The notes under the pieces: generated by a model | Told to the model about the DNA's origin: nothing | Seen by the model: only the letters and a program-made list of their open reading frames with translations | Database searches by the model: none | Shown: positions 18,944-26,805 of the stretch, in pieces | Layout: the number at the start of each line of letters is the position of its first letter | Numbering within the stretch: position 1 is the first letter of the stretch | Position numbers and translations under genes: made by a program | DNA from: Bdellovibrionales bacterium | GTDB lineage: Bacteria > Bdellovibrionota > UBA1018 > CAIMNF01 | DNA length: 64,000 nt | NCBI GenBank assembly: GCA_947502835.1 | Contig: CANNBJ010000001.1 | Coordinates: forward strand, 1 to 64,000 | Direction of reading: 5' to 3'

Positions 18944-20461
18944 CTACTGTTCGCGGATTAGATGTTTCATAGCCTCATAGGCATCGAGAAGACCTCCCGT
19001 TGCTGAGAGACTCTCAAGGGGGACTAGCTTTGAGGAATCTGCTGCTGGCGGAACCACACCAAGTTCTGGATAGCGTCGGGCCGACTTGAGTATCGCATTG
19101 CGAATCTTCGAAGCGGGAGCATTTGGAAAACGGGACCAGAGTAAAGCCGCGACGCCTGTCACTTGGGGGGCGGCAAGCGAGGTACCCCCAACTTCCTCGA
19201 TTTGATTTCCGAGAGTTGGCGCTTGAATTTTCTCACTTGGCGCGAAGATATCAACAGATAGCTTTCCGTAATTGGAAGAGGAGGCAATCAGGTTTTCCCC
19301 GTGCATGCGGTTTGATCCGCCTACCTCTATCCAGTGGTTAGCAAGCCTCGGATCACGCTGGTTTCCGTTCAGCTTTGGGCTTGGATACGATCTGACAGCC
19401 GGCAAATCCAGATTCATTCCGCTATTTCCTGACCCGTGGACAAGAAGCACATCGTGCGCTGCTGCGTAGGAGAGAGCTTCCTGAACCAGTTCACGCTCTT
19501 CGGAGATGCGCTTTGCAAAACTCATGTTAATGATACGAGCGCCGTGATCTACGGCGTATCGGATGGCCCGAGCGATGTCGACATCCCGCTCATCGCCGAC
19601 GGGAACGGCACGGATGGGCATGATGCGGACCGCGTCTGCAAGGGTAGCAATGACACCGGCAACGCAGGTGCCGTGGGAGGCATTGGGTCCCACAATATCG
19701 TTGTTGCCCGCCTCATCAATGGCTTTCGTCTCATCAAAATCCAAATTCAAATGGTAATCAAGCTCGAGCTTCGAGAACGGCATGAGAGCCATCAGAAAAT
19801 CCGAGGTCATTCCTTGTTCGAAGAGGCTGTGAGCCTTGATCTTGGCACTCGCGACATCAGGAGAATCTACGTTTAACTCTTGGAGAGCCGAAGTCGACTC
19901 AGAAGTGAGGCCGTGGGACTTCAGGAGTGTGATCGCATCCAATCCTGATTTAAATTTCGCATACTCGTTCTCAGCCGTCGCTCGAAATGCGGTGACATCC
20001 TCAAGAGCTTCCTTCAATGCAGTTTGCTCGACCGGAGTGAGATCAAGCGGATCTTTGGACTGTAAGTTTTTTACCACGCGTACCGTTGATTTGGTTAGGT
20101 AGAGGGCGTTCTCACCTGAGCGTTTGCCAAGGAGATTCCAACCGTGAATATCGTCGACGATTCCGTTGTGATCGTCATCCACCCCGGGGGCCCCATTGGT
20201 TTCGCGAGAGTTAACCCATAGCTTACCGTTAAACGCTGGGTGATTGATGTCGACTCCAGTGTCAATCACAGCGACTGTGATCGGCGCGACGGCTTTCGGA
20301 AACTTTAGGTGCTTCCTCAGGCGCAGGGTCGAGGTGCCTTCAACCCCGTCTTTGTGGGGGTTGAGCATGAACCAAGGGACAGCAGGTTCGGGAGGTTTGG
20401 TGGAGGCTTGGCTGAGAAGAGGGAGAGTCAGGAATGCAACGATTGCTGGGGAAAAATGCAC
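18944..20461 (-). CDS. Secreted subtilisin-family (S8) serine protease
   Basis: The 505-aa protein has a signal peptide (residues 1-20) and the full S8 triad: Asp67 in AVIDTGVDINHPAF, His263 in NASHGTCVAGVIA, and Ser428 in GGTSLAAPQVTGVAALL, with oxyanion Asn346 in GSGNSG. Between Asp and His there is a long insert of about 190 residues that is mostly helical and charged; in other S8 enzymes this gap is about 40. The start is GTG at 20461, with GGATAA 9-14 nt upstream. It is the last gene of the island operon, 97 nt after the SelO-like gene, so it may mature the exported peptide outside the cytoplasm. That role is inference. Confidence 0.9.
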   Translation of the reverse strand: MHFSPAIVAFLTLPLLSQASTKPPEPAVPWFMLNPHKDGVEGTSTLRLRKHLKFPKAVAPITVAVIDTGVDINHPAFNGKLWVNSRETNGAPGVDDDHNGIVDDIHGWNLLGKRSGENALYLTKSTVRVVKNLQSKDPLDLTPVEQTALKEALEDVTAFRATAENEYAKFKSGLDAITLLKSHGLTSESTSALQELNVDSPDVASAKIKAHSLFEQGMTSDFLMALMPFSKLELDYHLNLDFDETKAIDEAGNNDIVGPNASHGTCVAGVIATLADAVRIMPIRAVPVGDERDVDIARAIRYAVDHGARIINMSFAKRISEERELVQEALSYAAAHDVLLVHGSGNSGMNLDLPAVRSYPSPKLNGNQRDPRLANHWIEVGGSNRMHGENLIASSSNYGKLSVDIFAPSEKIQAPTLGNQIEEVGGTSLAAPQVTGVAALLWSRFPNAPASKIRNAILKSARRYPELGVVPPAADSSKLVPLESLSATGGLLDAYEAMKHLIREQ

Positions 20462-20558
20462 GGCGGAATTATCCGATAAAAAAAGTCAAATATCAAGGAG
20501 AAAGTTGTGCAAGGTTCTCCAATCTGGATTGCAAAACTTCATTGGAAATTATTTTGGT

Positions 20559-22028
20559 TTACTTGTTTGCAAAGGTTGTTTCAATTTGAAGCTCAGCGTA
20601 GGAAAGGGCAGTGAGAAACCCCTCTGGTGTGGTCTCTTTTTCAACCGCTTTGATGCACTCTGCAAAAAGCCGATGCCAGCCAGAGTCGATGTCAGCAAGA
20701 AAACGCTCCCTTGGGAACCACGATGGTGCAATTAAGGAAGGTGATTTACCTAGCTCAAGCCCATACCGGGCTTGAGTGACGATATCAGATTGGTAGGGAC
20801 CCGAAAGTTTGATCGAACCTGTGAGGCGAAGGCTGCGCTGCTGGTCGATGACCTCAGCGAGCCCAGCCTGCGCGTGGTCTCCGATCCGGGAGCCGTAGTG
20901 GTTCCGAATAAGCCCGACCCAATGAGAATCATTGAAGATTCTGGACTCGCGGACAAGGCGGGTCTCGATCTCACTGGAAATAATTCTAAGGAGCTCGTGA
21001 TAGGGAGCATGGGCTGGATTTTTCAGATACCCGTAATAGAGCTCACGGGCCCTGCACCAGCCCAACAGATCCAGAATCCACTCCCTCACTTGCTTAACGG
21101 CTTGGAAGACTTCGAAGTGGGCGGGGCAGTCGAACTCCCGATCCTCCCGGTTCGAAAAATCATAGATAAGGTCTGGACCGGTCACGAGTGGGACTTCGAG
21201 GTCTAGAAACTTGATTCCGGCGGAGAAATTGTTATTCAGGCTGCACCAAAGAATTCCCGAGGTCTGGAATCGAAAGAACTCCTCGAGACCGAGAACCGTT
21301 TGGGACTCGATCTGACCAAAAATGGTACCAATCTCTTCATTTATCCCATCCTCACTCTTGGTAAAGTCCGCGTCGAGGGAGGTACCCCAATCACGGATCA
21401 CCCGGGTGAGAGCATCGAGCGATACATCTGCTCCGGACCGTAGGAGCCATGAGAAGTTGGTGAATCTAAGGAATCCAGATGGCTTCACCGAGATCGCCTG
21501 AAGGGTCCTGTCGCAAGGAGGCATAAGATTGAAATCAAAATTGCCCCCTGAAGCGTAGGTCTTTCGGGCAACCTCCGCGAGGGAAGCGTGCATTTCTGCA
21601 ACGAGAAGTCCGTCACAAGGGATTATGGACTTCCCAAGTCCGAGCTGCTTCACCCACACGCTCACGAGGTACTCACGCGCCGCCGAAGAGGCAAGCAAGT
21701 GACCGGATCCATGGTAATAGTCGCTATTCCGCACTGGAAACATTGGGGTTAATCCCACACCCTTCAGGTAATGATCGCCGAAGTGTATCGAGCGGGCCGA
21801 TCCGAGATGAAACACGGGAGCGCCAGGTTGGATCTGAAAGTCGGAATAGGCTGAGCCCTCCCAGTCAGAAAAATCGGAACTGGTCCGGAAAGAGCCGTGG
21901 CGAAGATGAGATTCCGTCACCCAAGCGAGATCATGATGAACCTCGCGCAGGGAACTGAATCCTTCAGCCCGCTTGATCCTGACAGAAGATGAGTAAGGTC
22001 TGATTCTTTGTGAGAGAGATTCCATCAT
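20559..22028 (-). CDS. Divergent SelO/YdiU-like (pseudokinase AMPylase fold) protein
   Basis: The 489-aa protein has no signal peptide. By eye it follows the order of blocks in SelO/YdiU: YLKGVGLTP at 88-95 (SelO LKGAGxTP, P-loop-side Lys89), SSAAREYLVSVWVKQLG at 114-130 (SelO SSIREFLxSEAMxxLG, Glu119), ISVKPSGFLRFTNFSW at 179-194 (SelO RVAPSxLRFGxFE), and SLNNNFSAGIKFLDLEVP at 263-280 (SelO MNTDNMSxxGxTxDYGPF, Asp276 as metal ligand). The SelO catalytic Asp of NTDN appears to be Asn here, and the Arg of MRVAPS is missing, so activity may differ or be lost. SelO transfers AMP to Ser/Thr/Tyr. The ATG overlaps the stop of the exporter gene (ATGA). The SelO assignment is tentative. Confidence 0.6.
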   Translation of the reverse strand: MMESLSQRIRPYSSSVRIKRAEGFSSLREVHHDLAWVTESHLRHGSFRTSSDFSDWEGSAYSDFQIQPGAPVFHLGSARSIHFGDHYLKGVGLTPMFPVRNSDYYHGSGHLLASSAAREYLVSVWVKQLGLGKSIIPCDGLLVAEMHASLAEVARKTYASGGNFDFNLMPPCDRTLQAISVKPSGFLRFTNFSWLLRSGADVSLDALTRVIRDWGTSLDADFTKSEDGINEEIGTIFGQIESQTVLGLEEFFRFQTSGILWCSLNNNFSAGIKFLDLEVPLVTGPDLIYDFSNREDREFDCPAHFEVFQAVKQVREWILDLLGWCRARELYYGYLKNPAHAPYHELLRIISSEIETRLVRESRIFNDSHWVGLIRNHYGSRIGDHAQAGLAEVIDQQRSLRLTGSIKLSGPYQSDIVTQARYGLELGKSPSLIAPSWFPRERFLADIDSGWHRLFAECIKAVEKETTPEGFLTALSYAELQIETTFANK

Positions 22029-24160
22029 AATAGGCGCCCATCCTTCATGGTATGAATCTTATCGGCAATCGCCGGCATTGCATCGCTGTGGGAGGCGATC
22101 AGGAAGATCCGGTTAGTCTTGTTCTTTTCGATCAAGCTCATGATGCGCTTTTCGGACTCTTCATCGAGCGATGAGGTGGGCTCATCCATGATGATGAACG
22201 GTTGCCCGCTGAGGAGCGCGCGGATTGTTGCAAGCCGTTGAATCTGGCCGCCCGAAAATCCTTTGGCAACATCAGAAACTTGAGATCGGATTCTGAGCGG
22301 GAATTCCTTTAAGGTGTCGAGCAACCCGGCATCCTCAATCAGCGCATACACACGGGCTTCGTCAACTGAGCGCCCCAGGGTAAGGTTTTCGAGAATGGTT
22401 CCATCAAAGAGGCGGGATTCCTGATCCAGATATGCACAGTGTTTCAGTCTGCGGTACTCCTCCCAGGTGACTCCCTTGATGCCGTTAATGAGGATTTCGC
22501 CGTTCGAAGGGGCGAAGATACCCGAGCACACGCCAAGGAGACTGCTTTTTCCGATACCGCTCGGCCCCCGGATGAGGGTGACGGTCCCTGCTTTCAGCGT
22601 GAGGTCGAGGTCTCTGATAACGTATCTGCCTAGATCGCCGCGATATCCGAACGACAAATCTCTGAATTCGAGCTGCTCGATGGGTTTTCCGATGATCTCC
22701 AAAAAACTAGGCGTCGAAGTGCGCTTGATCGAAGGGTCATGAGTGTCTGAGAAGAGATCAAGGAGACGTTGATATGCGAGTATTGCACTTTGAATCGAGA
22801 CCTGATACGACTCGAATGAACCGAGAATCGAAATCACTGTTAACTGAAGAGAGAGCACCGTGACAAGATTCCCTGCGGTGATAAGCCCCTTCTCATAAAT
22901 TCCCGCAAGAAGCAGAGTACCTACAAACTGAAGGAGGGCGCTTCCCGTGATCCGAACCCAGCTCCAATTTCTTGATAGAGTCTGGAGCTGTAAGTTCATC
23001 TTTCCGATACTTTTTGTCGTTCGGGCCCAGCGTCGGAAAAAAAAACCAGTCGAGCCGTTCATTGACAGCCACTTTTTTAGAGTGAGAAGCTCATAGAGAC
23101 TACTCCCAGACTGCGCGACTTTGAGTGACACTCGATAAGAGCTCCTGGATCTGTTTTGGGCCGAGAACATGTTGAGCACGAAGGAGAAGGTACCAAGGGC
23201 CAAGGCCGAGATGGCTGCCGTTGATGATATGCGCCAAATAAGCGCCAGCGCGAAGAGAAGCGAGAAGAGACGCGAAACCGTACCCGTGAGCACATTACCT
23301 GCCAGTAATTGGAATTCAGAGATAGCAGCGGAGCGGGTCGCGTAATCCCCCAAGCGTCTTGAAGAAAACTGGATCCAGTCGAGGTTGAGGATGCGACGGA
23401 TTAGTGCGCCGTTCATCGAGAGTTCGAGCATCTTTTCCAACCGCGAGCTCAACCAGTTCTGGAAAGTTCCTATGAATGAACCAATTGAGCCTGCCAAGAC
23501 GAATCCTGCAATCATTAGGGTCGAGTTGCTCTTCGAGATCAGGCGATCGATCATCTTCCCGAAAAATACCGAGGGTAGGGTTTCAAGGGCGGCGACCGAA
23601 ATGGAGAGTGCTATGAGCCAAAGGAGAAGGGGCCGATAGCGGATGAAAATTTCCCGGAGCTCCTTTGACTGGCCGTAGCGGAGCTGTCGGGGCGCGGTGT
23701 TCGCGACATCACGGTTTAGGTGCGCATCAAAATAGAGCCCCTGCCGGTGGTAACGACCGGCGATCTCGGAAGGCTTGAAACGCAGGCGGCCGTAGGCGGG
23801 ATCCATGATCTCGCATTTGACTTTCTTTCCCCGACGTATAGGACGCATAAGTACGAAGTGACCCGCACCGCTTTGAATTGCCTCGGGCCTTGTGCACAAA
23901 ACAAATATCCCGTTCTCGGTTAGAAGCGATTCCAGTTCATCAAACTCGATCGGATCGCAATGAAGACCGATCTTCGCGGAAGCGGTTCCGATTTCCGCTA
24001 GGGTTGCGCCGTCAGAATCGAGATGGACCTGCGCACGGACCCCTTGGTAATCGGCATTGATATTGAAATATTTCGCCGCTGACAGGAGCACCGCAACCCC
24101 GCAATCCATCAAGTCATGCTGGGAAACTACCGGAAGTTCCGTTGAAGAGTCTTTTGCCAT
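22025..24160 (-). CDS. Peptidase-containing ABC exporter (PCAT) for double-glycine leader peptides
   Basis: The 711-aa protein has three parts. Residues 10-140 are a C39 peptidase: Gln14 and Cys20 in SQHDLMDCGVAVLLSAAKY, His101 in GAGHFVLMRP and Asp120 in EIMDPAYGR, so the triad is intact. Six membrane helices follow at about 170-450. The C-terminal ATPase has Walker A GPSGIGKSS, signature FSGGQIQRLATIRALL and Walker B FIIMDEPTSSLDEES. It should cut the leader after Gly-Gly and export the core peptide. It starts 52 nt after the 392-aa gene and overlaps the SelO-like gene by 4 nt. The small gene at 25483 encodes a fitting substrate. Confidence 0.93.
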   Translation of the reverse strand: MAKDSSTELPVVSQHDLMDCGVAVLLSAAKYFNINADYQGVRAQVHLDSDGATLAEIGTASAKIGLHCDPIEFDELESLLTENGIFVLCTRPEAIQSGAGHFVLMRPIRRGKKVKCEIMDPAYGRLRFKPSEIAGRYHRQGLYFDAHLNRDVANTAPRQLRYGQSKELREIFIRYRPLLLWLIALSISVAALETLPSVFFGKMIDRLISKSNSTLMIAGFVLAGSIGSFIGTFQNWLSSRLEKMLELSMNGALIRRILNLDWIQFSSRRLGDYATRSAAISEFQLLAGNVLTGTVSRLFSLLFALALIWRISSTAAISALALGTFSFVLNMFSAQNRSRSSYRVSLKVAQSGSSLYELLTLKKWLSMNGSTGFFFRRWARTTKSIGKMNLQLQTLSRNWSWVRITGSALLQFVGTLLLAGIYEKGLITAGNLVTVLSLQLTVISILGSFESYQVSIQSAILAYQRLLDLFSDTHDPSIKRTSTPSFLEIIGKPIEQLEFRDLSFGYRGDLGRYVIRDLDLTLKAGTVTLIRGPSGIGKSSLLGVCSGIFAPSNGEILINGIKGVTWEEYRRLKHCAYLDQESRLFDGTILENLTLGRSVDEARVYALIEDAGLLDTLKEFPLRIRSQVSDVAKGFSGGQIQRLATIRALLSGQPFIIMDEPTSSLDEESEKRIMSLIEKNKTNRIFLIASHSDAMPAIADKIHTMKDGRLL

Positions 24161-24212
24161 CTTCTCGATTCTAAGCCAGCTCTAAGTTGAGAGAAAGAGA
24201 TTTGTCCCCCTT

Positions 24213-25391
24213 TCAAGGAAGGCAAAAAACATGGTCGTCAAAACTCGCGACAAGGTCGTCACTCTTGACCCGAGCAAACGATTCCAAGGGGCGCTTCAGA
24301 TGAGTGGCGATCCAGTCCATACTGAGAGGGTGGGTTTCGGTAATAAACCGGAAGATCAACTGCTGCCGCTCCGAATCGGAGATATCATTGTAGTCGATCA
24401 TTGAAAGAACAAGCTCGTCGGCTCCAGGATAGTGCTTTAGGAATGCGCTTGAGTCAGGTGCCACAAACTTTTCGATGCAGACGAGTCTGGGATCGGAAGG
24501 GAATCCCGGAAGCTTTGAGATTCGGTCTACCTGCAAGCTTGCATTTGAATCATCGAGCTCGCCCCGCGTTGTCAGGGACCACACGCGTTTTCCAATATGG
24601 CCAATGAGGTCGTTTTGCCATGGTTCCTGCGCTAGAACAGGGGAATCGTCGAAAGGGGAAGCTAAGGTGCCAGTAAGAGAGGCCGCCCAACGCCGGGCGT
24701 ATCTGCGTTGCTTTGCCCCGTAACGGAGCTCATGAACGAGATATTCTTGAAGGGCAGGGCAGTTTTCGAGATCTTGAATGTCGAAACCTTGCATTTCTCC
24801 CTCCAGATAGAAACGGCAGATTTCACTGAAGAGGGATTCCCGATCAATTGAAAAATCCGGTGCGATGCTTTTGATTTCGCGAACCTGCGATTCGTTCAAT
24901 TGAATGGTGAGCTGAAAATACGGATCACTCAGTCCATAAAGAGGGCTTAAATTGAGTTTCGAGAGAATCCAGTAATCCAAGACCACGGTGGCCACTGCCT
25001 CAGAGATCAGCAAAAAAAATACGAGATTTCTCTCGCGGGTATAGTTGGGAATCGTGGCAGCGCCCGGGAATGCTGCAATTTCACGGAACGCCAATTGATG
25101 TAGATAGTCGTGAACGAGAAATAATGTTTCTTTCAGCAGAATCTTTCGGGCGATCTCCATCTCCGGAACCGCCCCTTTTCGGATCCACCTTGCGAGAAGC
25201 GAGTTCTGGTGAGTATATATCTTGCCGTTTAACGGGTTGAATCCGGCTTGGAACTCATTAACCAAGCCAGAATAAGCCCAACGAGCGTCATAGGGCCGGA
25301 AAAAGATATGTGTTCTGGAGTCAGTAGTCACTCTGTGAAACAAGGGATGCTCCATCTCGATTCGACTCAATGCCGTCTTCATCCTGTCCAT
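24213..25391 (-). CDS. Unknown protein with an HDxxH motif in the peptide-export operon
   Basis: The 392-aa protein has no signal or clear membrane segments and matches no family I recognise. A helical region holds KETLFLVHDYLHQLAFREIA, giving His94-Asp95-x-x-His98, and a second helix has SEAVATVVLDYW with Glu131 and Asp139. This spacing would suit a metal site (a degenerate zincin or a helical metalloenzyme), but that is speculation. The rest is charged and helical, with several Trp/Tyr. The ATG has AGGGAGA about 7 nt upstream. Its place right after the precursor gene argues for a tailoring enzyme, immunity protein or carrier. Confidence 0.75.
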   Translation of the reverse strand: MDRMKTALSRIEMEHPLFHRVTTDSRTHIFFRPYDARWAYSGLVNEFQAGFNPLNGKIYTHQNSLLARWIRKGAVPEMEIARKILLKETLFLVHDYLHQLAFREIAAFPGAATIPNYTRERNLVFFLLISEAVATVVLDYWILSKLNLSPLYGLSDPYFQLTIQLNESQVREIKSIAPDFSIDRESLFSEICRFYLEGEMQGFDIQDLENCPALQEYLVHELRYGAKQRRYARRWAASLTGTLASPFDDSPVLAQEPWQNDLIGHIGKRVWSLTTRGELDDSNASLQVDRISKLPGFPSDPRLVCIEKFVAPDSSAFLKHYPGADELVLSMIDYNDISDSERQQLIFRFITETHPLSMDWIATHLKRPLESFARVKSDDLVASFDDHVFCLP

Positions 25392-25423
25392 ACAGAATCT
25401 CCCTGCGACCTTTATAAATTCGA

Positions 25424-25453
25424 AGGCTCCTCCCGCAGAAGCGAAAGGAGCCT
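25424..25453 (-). promoter_or_regulatory. Hairpin between precursor and downstream genes, possible attenuator
   Basis: AGGCTCCT (25424-25431) and AGGAGCCT (25446-25453) form a perfect 8-bp stem with a 14-nt loop in the 91-bp gap after the precursor gene. No long T tract follows on the minus strand, so it is more likely a partial terminator or mRNA-end stabiliser that favours precursor expression. Confidence 0.55.
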
Positions 25454-25482
25454 AACTGAATTTGAAATCGGACCCGATTCAA

Positions 25483-25668
25483 TCAAGAACTAGCTTTCAA
25501 TGCTGGTACAGCTACGGTTTCCTTCTCCCCAGTGAATTCGTCATAAACTTCAACGCCATTGGCCCTTGTTTCGGTGCCTTTACTATTTACTGGAGACCTC
25601 TTAATCGGTTCGGCTCCACCCACAATCTTTTTGCTGTTTTCAAGGTCCTTTAGAGTTACTTTTTTCAT
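25483..25668 (-). CDS. Putative exported peptide precursor with double-glycine leader
   Basis: A 61-aa peptide. Residues 1-18, MKKVTLKDLENSKKIVGG, form a leader with the Gly-Gly cleavage site and a hydrophobic residue at -4 (Ile15), as used by C39 exporters. Cleavage would release a 43-aa core starting AEPIKRSPVNSK and ending VPALKASS. The core has no Cys, so it cannot form lanthionines or disulfides. It has nine Ser/Thr/Tyr, several Glu/Lys and a central YDEFTGEKET. GGA lies 8-10 nt before the ATG, and a strong promoter is upstream. Encoded with the PCAT exporter, it is the likely substrate. Its biological activity is unknown. Confidence 0.8.
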   Translation of the reverse strand: MKKVTLKDLENSKKIVGGAEPIKRSPVNSKGTETRANGVEVYDEFTGEKETVAVPALKASS

Positions 25669-25694
25669 TGATCATTTCCTTTCATCGAGTCCTG

Positions 25695-25713
25695 AGTCGA
25701 GGTTATCTCGACT
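25695..25713 (-). promoter_or_regulatory. Inverted repeat in the precursor 5' leader
   Basis: AGTCGAG (25695-25701) and CTCGACT (25707-25713) are perfect arms with a 5-nt spacer, 27 nt upstream of the precursor ATG and just after the predicted transcription start. It may be an operator or a leader hairpin. Confidence 0.5.
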
Positions 25714-25730
25714 ATTCTTTTGAAGTTTAA

Positions 25731-25760
25731 ATTAGAATCGAATCACGAGCAATCTGTCAA
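25731..25760 (-). promoter_or_regulatory. Sigma70-type promoter of the island operon
   Basis: On the minus strand TTGACA (complement at 25755-25760) is followed after 18 bp by TCTAAT (25731-25736), five of six matches to the -10 consensus. Transcription should start near 25724, giving a leader of about 56 nt. The -35 box forms half of the palindrome TGTCAA-AA-TTGACA at 25755-25768, so a repressor could cover it. Confidence 0.7.
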
Positions 25761-25783
25761 AATTGACACATCGCCACAAAGAT

Positions 25784-25836
25784 TTGACTCAAACGAAGTC
25801 CCGCTCTTTGAAAGGCATGGATTGTGAGGGGTGTCC
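25784..25836 (+). repeat. Island-flanking direct repeat, copy B
   Basis: This is the second copy of the 53-bp repeat (48/53 identical to 18735-18787). It lies one base beyond the ctaB stop codon, so it may be the original 3' flank of ctaB and copy A the duplicate made when the island arrived. Confidence 0.85.
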
Positions 25837-25837
25837 T

Positions 25838-26734
25838 TTATGACCTTGAATGCAGAATGATCGACCAGAGGTCTGCCGAGATCACGAACAGGTACAGTAG
25901 CAGGCTGAAATTGATGCTGAGAAAGAATCTGAGCCAAGACTTTTTCTCCGGAGACCTCAGGAACCGGTAGAGTTCGAACAGGAGCCATGCGCTCACGAAC
26001 ATGGAGCCGATCAGACCCGGGATTCCGGTGGGGAAAAAGAGAGTGGAGAGTAGTCCGATTGCCGCATACGCAAGACACCAAAGAGTAATCTGAAAGCGTG
26101 TGACTTCGTTCCCTTTTGCAACAGGAAGAGTGGGAAATCCGCCCTGGTCGTAGTCATTCGAGTATTTCAGGGCGAGCACCCAGAAGTGGGGCATTTGCCA
26201 AAAAAAGAGAATGGCGAAGAGATAGTAACCGCGCAAATCGGAGAGATCGTTCACCACCGCCTGGAATCCGATTAGAATGGGAAGGGCCCCCGGAATCGCT
26301 CCCGGTATGGCTGCAAATGCCATTTTTCTTTTCCACCACAGGGTGTAGAGGCCGTTGTAGCTGATGACGGCTGTAAGGCCCAGTGCGAGCACTTTCAGTG
26401 AAACAAGTTGCAAAAGAACGATCCCGGCAGCGAAGAGTGCAATGCTGACGGTCCATGCAAGGGGAAGGCTGATCCGGCCGCTCGGAATGGGGCGGGACTT
26501 GGTCCGATCCATCAAGGCATCTTCCCGATGTTCTTGAATTTGGTTTAACGCACCAGAGCCCAAGGCCAGGCATCCGGTTCCGCAGAGAGTGTTTATAAAC
26601 ACTACCCATTCAATCGGACTTTCCAAGGAGTGTCCGATAAAGAATCCGGCCGCAAGAGTGATGATCTCAAGGAGAACAATTTCGGCTTTGGTCAGCTTGA
26701 GAAGATCGCGGGATAAGTCTTTGAATTTTGCCAT
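25838..26734 (-). CDS. ctaB: Protohaem IX farnesyltransferase (haem O synthase)
   Basis: The 298-aa UbiA-family membrane protein attaches a farnesyl group to haem B to make haem O, the precursor of haem A for the neighbouring oxidase. The prenyl-diphosphate motifs are present: NQIQEHREDALMDRTKSRP at about residues 64-82 and the second Asp site in YSNDYDQGGFPTLPV. About eight or nine membrane helices are visible. It is divergent from sco-coxBACD, with a shared 71-bp promoter region. No ctaA is seen in the window. Confidence 0.95.
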   Translation of the reverse strand: MAKFKDLSRDLLKLTKAEIVLLEIITLAAGFFIGHSLESPIEWVVFINTLCGTGCLALGSGALNQIQEHREDALMDRTKSRPIPSGRISLPLAWTVSIALFAAGIVLLQLVSLKVLALGLTAVISYNGLYTLWWKRKMAFAAIPGAIPGALPILIGFQAVVNDLSDLRGYYLFAILFFWQMPHFWVLALKYSNDYDQGGFPTLPVAKGNEVTRFQITLWCLAYAAIGLLSTLFFPTGIPGLIGSMFVSAWLLFELYRFLRSPEKKSWLRFFLSINFSLLLYLFVISADLWSIILHSRS

Positions 26735-26751
26735 GTTGGGTGAGTTTTCTA

Positions 26752-26780
26752 TTACCGAACGTCCCTTAAAGTGTTATATT
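26752..26780 (+). promoter_or_regulatory. Candidate promoter of the sco-cox operon
   Basis: TTACCG (26752-26757), 17 bp, then TATATT (26775-26780). The -10 is good and the -35 weak. Transcription would begin near 26787, with GAGGAAGG and the GTG start just downstream. Confidence 0.45.
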
Positions 26781-26805
26781 AGTTCTCATACGAAGAGGAA
26801 GGTTT

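Noticed and set aside
18944-25668. Lanthipeptide or sactipeptide cluster
   Set aside because: The core peptide has no Cys and there is no lanthionine synthetase or radical SAM gene in the island.
18735-25836. Transposon or prophage
   Set aside because: No transposase, integrase or phage gene; only the flanking direct repeats suggest insertion.
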